A stretch of DNA of 64,000 bases from Spirosoma agri (GTDB lineage Bacteria; Bacteroidota; Bacteroidia; Cytophagales; Spirosomataceae): assembly GCF_010747415.1 (NCBI RefSeq), contig NZ_JAAGNZ010000002.1, positions 1,240,001 to 1,304,000 of the forward strand. The letters run 5' to 3'. Position numbers and translations under genes: made by a program. Under the pieces are notes generated by a model. The model worked only from the letters and a program-made list of their open reading frames with translations, made no database searches and was not told the origin of the DNA. Positions 61,049 to 64,000 of this stretch are shown here, one piece after another. The first letter of the stretch is position 1, and each line of letters opens with the position of its first letter.

Positions 61049-62298
61049 ACTGAGAGTTGAGTACTAGTGGATTCGTGTGAAGAGCTATAGTCGTCTTCTT
61101 CGTCTGGTTCATCGGAATACGGAACTGGCTGCCGGTTGAGGCCGTAGAACATACCCAAACCGACGAAGCCCCAGTAAAATACCGGGAGTTGGTAGGAAAT
61201 ACCGAACAGCAGACCACTGGTGATAAAGCCAAACAGAACCGCCTGTTCAGTCGATAGCGTCCGGTTGCGGAAATAAATGACACCCATTGTGCCGAGTATA
61301 ATAAGTAGGTTGATCGCCAGCCCAACGGCTCCATAATTGTAGAGCATATCGACATACTGCGAGTGAATGATCGTGCCTTTTTCGGGGAAGTCCTCATTCT
61401 CCATAATTTCGCCCCGGTCGTAGCCTTCATAGCGCCAGCCGAGCAACGGACGATCGCCGATCTTATCCCAGTAATACGTGATCTGTTCCAGCCGCCAGCT
61501 ACCCGTGTTATCCTCAGCGGGTGAGAAAATGCCCGCGATCTGTTCCATAAATCCGTCGGCCTTGATCGTGGCCAGAATGCCCAGAAAGGGAAGTGCCGCG
61601 ATCAGAGCCAGGGCGAAGAAGCCCAGTGTGCGACCGATATTCAGCGAACCACTACTGATCTTGCCCAGTCCGGCCATCATGAGAATCACCGCGCCCGCTA
61701 CGCCCGCCGAGGACATAACCGACCGGTGGAGCAGGAACACGATCAATCCGAAAACGGCCAGCGATTTTACCAGATCGATGATTCGCTTTTCCTGCGCATA
61801 GATGACCATGTAGTACAGGAACGGAATAATCAGGTAGAAGGATTCCGGAGCCGTGGTAGTCCGGGTTTCCGAGGTTATCGCGTAGCTGAAGATCTGACCC
61901 AACAGCAGCTGGTTGACTATATACAACCCGAAGATGATATGAACCGCATATTGTATTTTTAATACGCCCGCCCGGCTTGCCACATAGCAGGCACTAAGCG
62001 CCAGGCCACAATAGGCGAAACGTTTGATGACGAAGAATGAATATACATACTGGTTATACTCGTATTTAGATTCGAGCACCAGGAGAATAACGCCCAGAAA
62101 CAGCAGCCAGGCCGCCACTTTATAGATAGCTGGCTGGTCGATATAGAACAGGACCAGCGTCACTATACCCAGAAAAGCCAGGCCGCTCACCGCCTTATCC
62201 AGGATCGGATTGAGCGAATTGCCACCATACGTCAGCGCGTTGACGCCGAACAGCAGGGCATACAGGGCAATTCTATAAAGTACGATTTTTAGTGGCAT
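61045..62298 (-). CDS. O-antigen ligase/Wzy-like polymerase
   Basis: 417 residues with ten to twelve membrane helices and one larger loop (about 250-320) holding RLEQITYYWDKIGDRPLLGWRYEGYD and IHSQYVDMLYNYGAVGL. The H-S-Q-Y-x2-x-L-Y-N-Y-G segment is the Wzy_C motif of O-antigen ligases and polymerases. It would polymerise or transfer lipid-linked oligosaccharide on the periplasmic side of the inner membrane. The Ser-rich acidic C-terminus is unusual but likely just a tail. Confidence 0.85.
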   Translation of the reverse strand: MPLKIVLYRIALYALLFGVNALTYGGNSLNPILDKAVSGLAFLGIVTLVLFYIDQPAIYKVAAWLLFLGVILLVLESKYEYNQYVYSFFVIKRFAYCGLALSACYVASRAGVLKIQYAVHIIFGLYIVNQLLLGQIFSYAITSETRTTTAPESFYLIIPFLYYMVIYAQEKRIIDLVKSLAVFGLIVFLLHRSVMSSAGVAGAVILMMAGLGKISSGSLNIGRTLGFFALALIAALPFLGILATIKADGFMEQIAGIFSPAEDNTGSWRLEQITYYWDKIGDRPLLGWRYEGYDRGEIMENEDFPEKGTIIHSQYVDMLYNYGAVGLAINLLIILGTMGVIYFRNRTLSTEQAVLFGFITSGLLFGISYQLPVFYWGFVGLGMFYGLNRQPVPYSDEPDEEDDYSSSHESTSTQLSV

Positions 62299-62334
62299 AA
62301 GCGCATGTCGGTAGTGATGCGTGATTGACTTCCG

Positions 62335-63486
62335 TTACGGATTGGTCAGCACCTCACGGTAAATGTTCTCGGTAATGCTCGTGATCTGCTGTTGATCGAA
62401 TCGCTGAAGTGACACCTTCCGGGCCTCTTCGGTCAACGATTCGCGCAATAGTTCGTCGTTCCACAGGCTGTCAACAGCCTCCACCATGTCGGCTACCTTC
62501 ATGGAGGTCAGCAGGCCCGTCTTGTGCGACTCAACCAGTGAGGCTACGCCCCCCACATCCGAGGCTACCACCGGCAGACCAGCCAGCTGAGCTTCGCAAA
62601 CACTGTTGGGGCTATTGTCGATATAGGAGGGATGCAGCAGACAAAACGCGTCATGGTAGGTTTCCCACAATTGAGCCGCCGACAGCATACCCCGATGTTC
62701 GATATCTTCGGCGCGTACGTTCTTCAGCCCCAACGCCGTTACCATTTCCAGCAAATCTTCTTTACGACCCGAACCGGTAACGATAAACCGGATGGGCAGG
62801 GTTTTCCGCAGCTGATCCACGGTTTGGAGCGCTTCGCGAATACCCTTGATGTAGTTGATCCCACCCACGAACAGGACCGCATTGCGCTCCGACGTTGATG
62901 ATTTCATCGCCGTGTAAAACTCCGGGCGAATCATTTCCCAGTTGTGGTGAACGATCGCCTTCGGATGCAGATTACGGATAATGGATTTGTCCCAGTGGGT
63001 CCGGCAGATAAAGTGCTTGACGCTCGACATGTAGCGTTTCTCGTAATAGCCAGCTACTAACCACGACAGGTGCCGATACTCAGGCCGTTTCGACAGGTGC
63101 CGGTAATATTCCGTTACGAACCCCTGCGCCGATAACACCTTTGGCAGATCGATTGCGCTACCCATAACATGGTACTGCTGCTCGGCTCCGTGGATGTGCA
63201 TCAGATCGTATTGACCAGCTATGTCGCGCAGGTAGTTCTGAACCCGCTTGATCCGGCCCGTGTAGCCGCGCAACAGATCCCATTTATCGTCGGGGACTTT
63301 CAGAAACGTATAGTTGATGCCATCCTGCACCGTTTCTTCATCGCGGTCGATGAATGGGTTGTAGCTCACAACCTTCAGGTTTACATCACCTTTTTCCAGC
63401 AGACGCTGGGCTAAAGCCGTCACCCAGGGCATTGGGTGTTTCGCCTTCGACGAGTGTGATGTAGGAGCAAGCCAGAGAACATTCAT
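62335..63486 (-). CDS. Glycosyltransferase family 4
   Basis: 383 residues. N-terminal MNVLWLAPTSHSSKAKHPMP, LMHIHGAEQQYHVM, then AVLFVGGINYIKGIREALQT and HPSYIDNSPNSVCEAQLAGLPVVASDVGG (E-x7-G type donor site). GT-B enzyme of the GT4 group, likely acting early in assembly of the repeat unit. Genes on both sides run in the same direction with short gaps (36 and 54 bases). Confidence 0.93.
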   Translation of the reverse strand: MNVLWLAPTSHSSKAKHPMPWVTALAQRLLEKGDVNLKVVSYNPFIDRDEETVQDGINYTFLKVPDDKWDLLRGYTGRIKRVQNYLRDIAGQYDLMHIHGAEQQYHVMGSAIDLPKVLSAQGFVTEYYRHLSKRPEYRHLSWLVAGYYEKRYMSSVKHFICRTHWDKSIIRNLHPKAIVHHNWEMIRPEFYTAMKSSTSERNAVLFVGGINYIKGIREALQTVDQLRKTLPIRFIVTGSGRKEDLLEMVTALGLKNVRAEDIEHRGMLSAAQLWETYHDAFCLLHPSYIDNSPNSVCEAQLAGLPVVASDVGGVASLVESHKTGLLTSMKVADMVEAVDSLWNDELLRESLTEEARKVSLQRFDQQQITSITENIYREVLTNP

Positions 63487-63540
63487 GTGATGCGTAGTAG
63501 TACTAGTTGTTTGTTGAGTATCGTGTCGATTGAGACAGTC

Positions 63541-64000
63541 TTACGAATTGATCAGCTGTTCAGGTTCGGGCTTGTAAGCGGGTGCCTGTGGGTTGATCAT
63601 GGTCTGGTAAAATGCCAGATGCTTATCGATCATAATATCCAGTCGGAATCGGTCGTAGGCATATTCCCATTGATTGCGGGCTAGCTGGCGTCGGGCAGCG
63701 GGTTCCTGGTAGCGCATGATCTCGTCGGCCAGATCAGCCGCCGTCGTCAGCACCGACAATAGACCGGCTTTCTGTTCGTCAAACTGCTCGGGAATACCAC
63801 CGGCGTTCATGGCTAGTACGGGTGTTCCGGCGGCAATAGCTTCCGTAATGGCATAGCCCCACGACTCATTGCGGGCGGTATGTACGTACAGCGAAACCCG
63901 TTGCAGAAAATCGGTAACGTTTGGCTGAAAACCCAGGAATGATACGTGGCTTTCCAGTTTCAATTCCTGCACCAGCGCCTGCCACTCATCGCGTTTTGGT
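63541..64000 (-). CDS. Glycosyltransferase family 4, 3' part only
   Basis: The frame is open to the window edge, so the start lies outside. What is seen is the C-terminal GT-B domain: HVSFLGFQPNVTDFLQRVSL, HTARNESWGYAITEAIAAGTPVLAMNAGG (E-x7-E type site) and LARNQWEYAYDRFRLDIM. It belongs to the same operon as the genes downstream. Confidence 0.92.
   Translation of the reverse strand, partial: PKRDEWQALVQELKLESHVSFLGFQPNVTDFLQRVSLYVHTARNESWGYAITEAIAAGTPVLAMNAGGIPEQFDEQKAGLLSVLTTAADLADEIMRYQEPAARRQLARNQWEYAYDRFRLDIMIDKHLAFYQTMINPQAPAYKPEPEQLINS

Overview
The window looks like chromosomal DNA from a Cytophagales bacterium (Bacteroidota), most likely Spirosoma or a close relative. The signs are a SusC/SusD pair, a C-terminal tail of the type IX secretion sorting type, Bacteroidetes-type tyrosine recombinase modules, TAnnTTTG promoter boxes close to start codons, few Shine-Dalgarno sites, and tandem surface proteins with NTTGSNN-type repeats. 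This assignment comes from family knowledge and reading the sequence; no database search was run.

Layout. (1) 1-3.1 kb: the end of a PQQ-type beta-propeller gene, then a decayed integrative element beside tRNA-Thr. The element has a replication-initiator-like gene with a frameshift in a C6 run and an integrase with a nonsense codon and no catalytic domain. (2) 3.2-17.8 kb: mostly housekeeping and metabolic genes: ABC-F ATPase, PA0069-type radical SAM protein, secreted thioredoxin-fold protein, acyl-CoA synthetase, FAD/NAD oxidoreductase, Tat-exported PLP enzyme, alpha/beta hydrolase, DUF421 protein with a zinc ribbon, GAF histidine kinase, and an FG-GAP protein with a CxxCH motif. (3) 18-23 kb: a susC-susD nutrient uptake pair. 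(4) 23-29 kb: a small Cys-rich protein, tRNA-Arg, and two tandem secreted repeat proteins with nearly identical C-terminal halves. (5) 28.8-35 kb: a zone of gene decay with an outer-membrane barrel and a lipoprotein paralog each cut by one amber codon, an IS5-type transposase fragment, an HsdM fragment and other remnants, mixed with intact small genes. (6) 34.9-40.3 kb: AraC regulator, SDR enzyme, phage-like protein, YbdK-type ligase, two stand-alone receivers and a DUF2306-like membrane protein. (7) 41.2-49 kb: two large convergent secreted beta-helix proteins with related N-terminal halves and different C-terminal modules (one with tandem PA14 domains and a sorting tail, one with a lectin-like domain and DUF11 domains). 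(8) 49.7-53.2 kb: a third receiver, a membrane protein and an IPT-domain lipoprotein. (9) 53.2-64 kb: a minus-strand exopolysaccharide operon with five glycosyltransferases of the GT4/GT2 types, a GT39-like membrane protein, an O-antigen ligase/polymerase-like protein, and a tightly coupled GMC oxidoreductase plus aldo/keto reductase pair.

The most interesting points are the GMC/AKR pair in the sugar cluster (a possible two-step epimerase), the cluster of CAG-to-TAG interruptions, the tandem repeat proteins with a conserved C-terminal half, and a set of long perfect 3'-end hairpins, several without a U-tract. No CRISPR array, complete insertion sequence or rRNA gene was seen.
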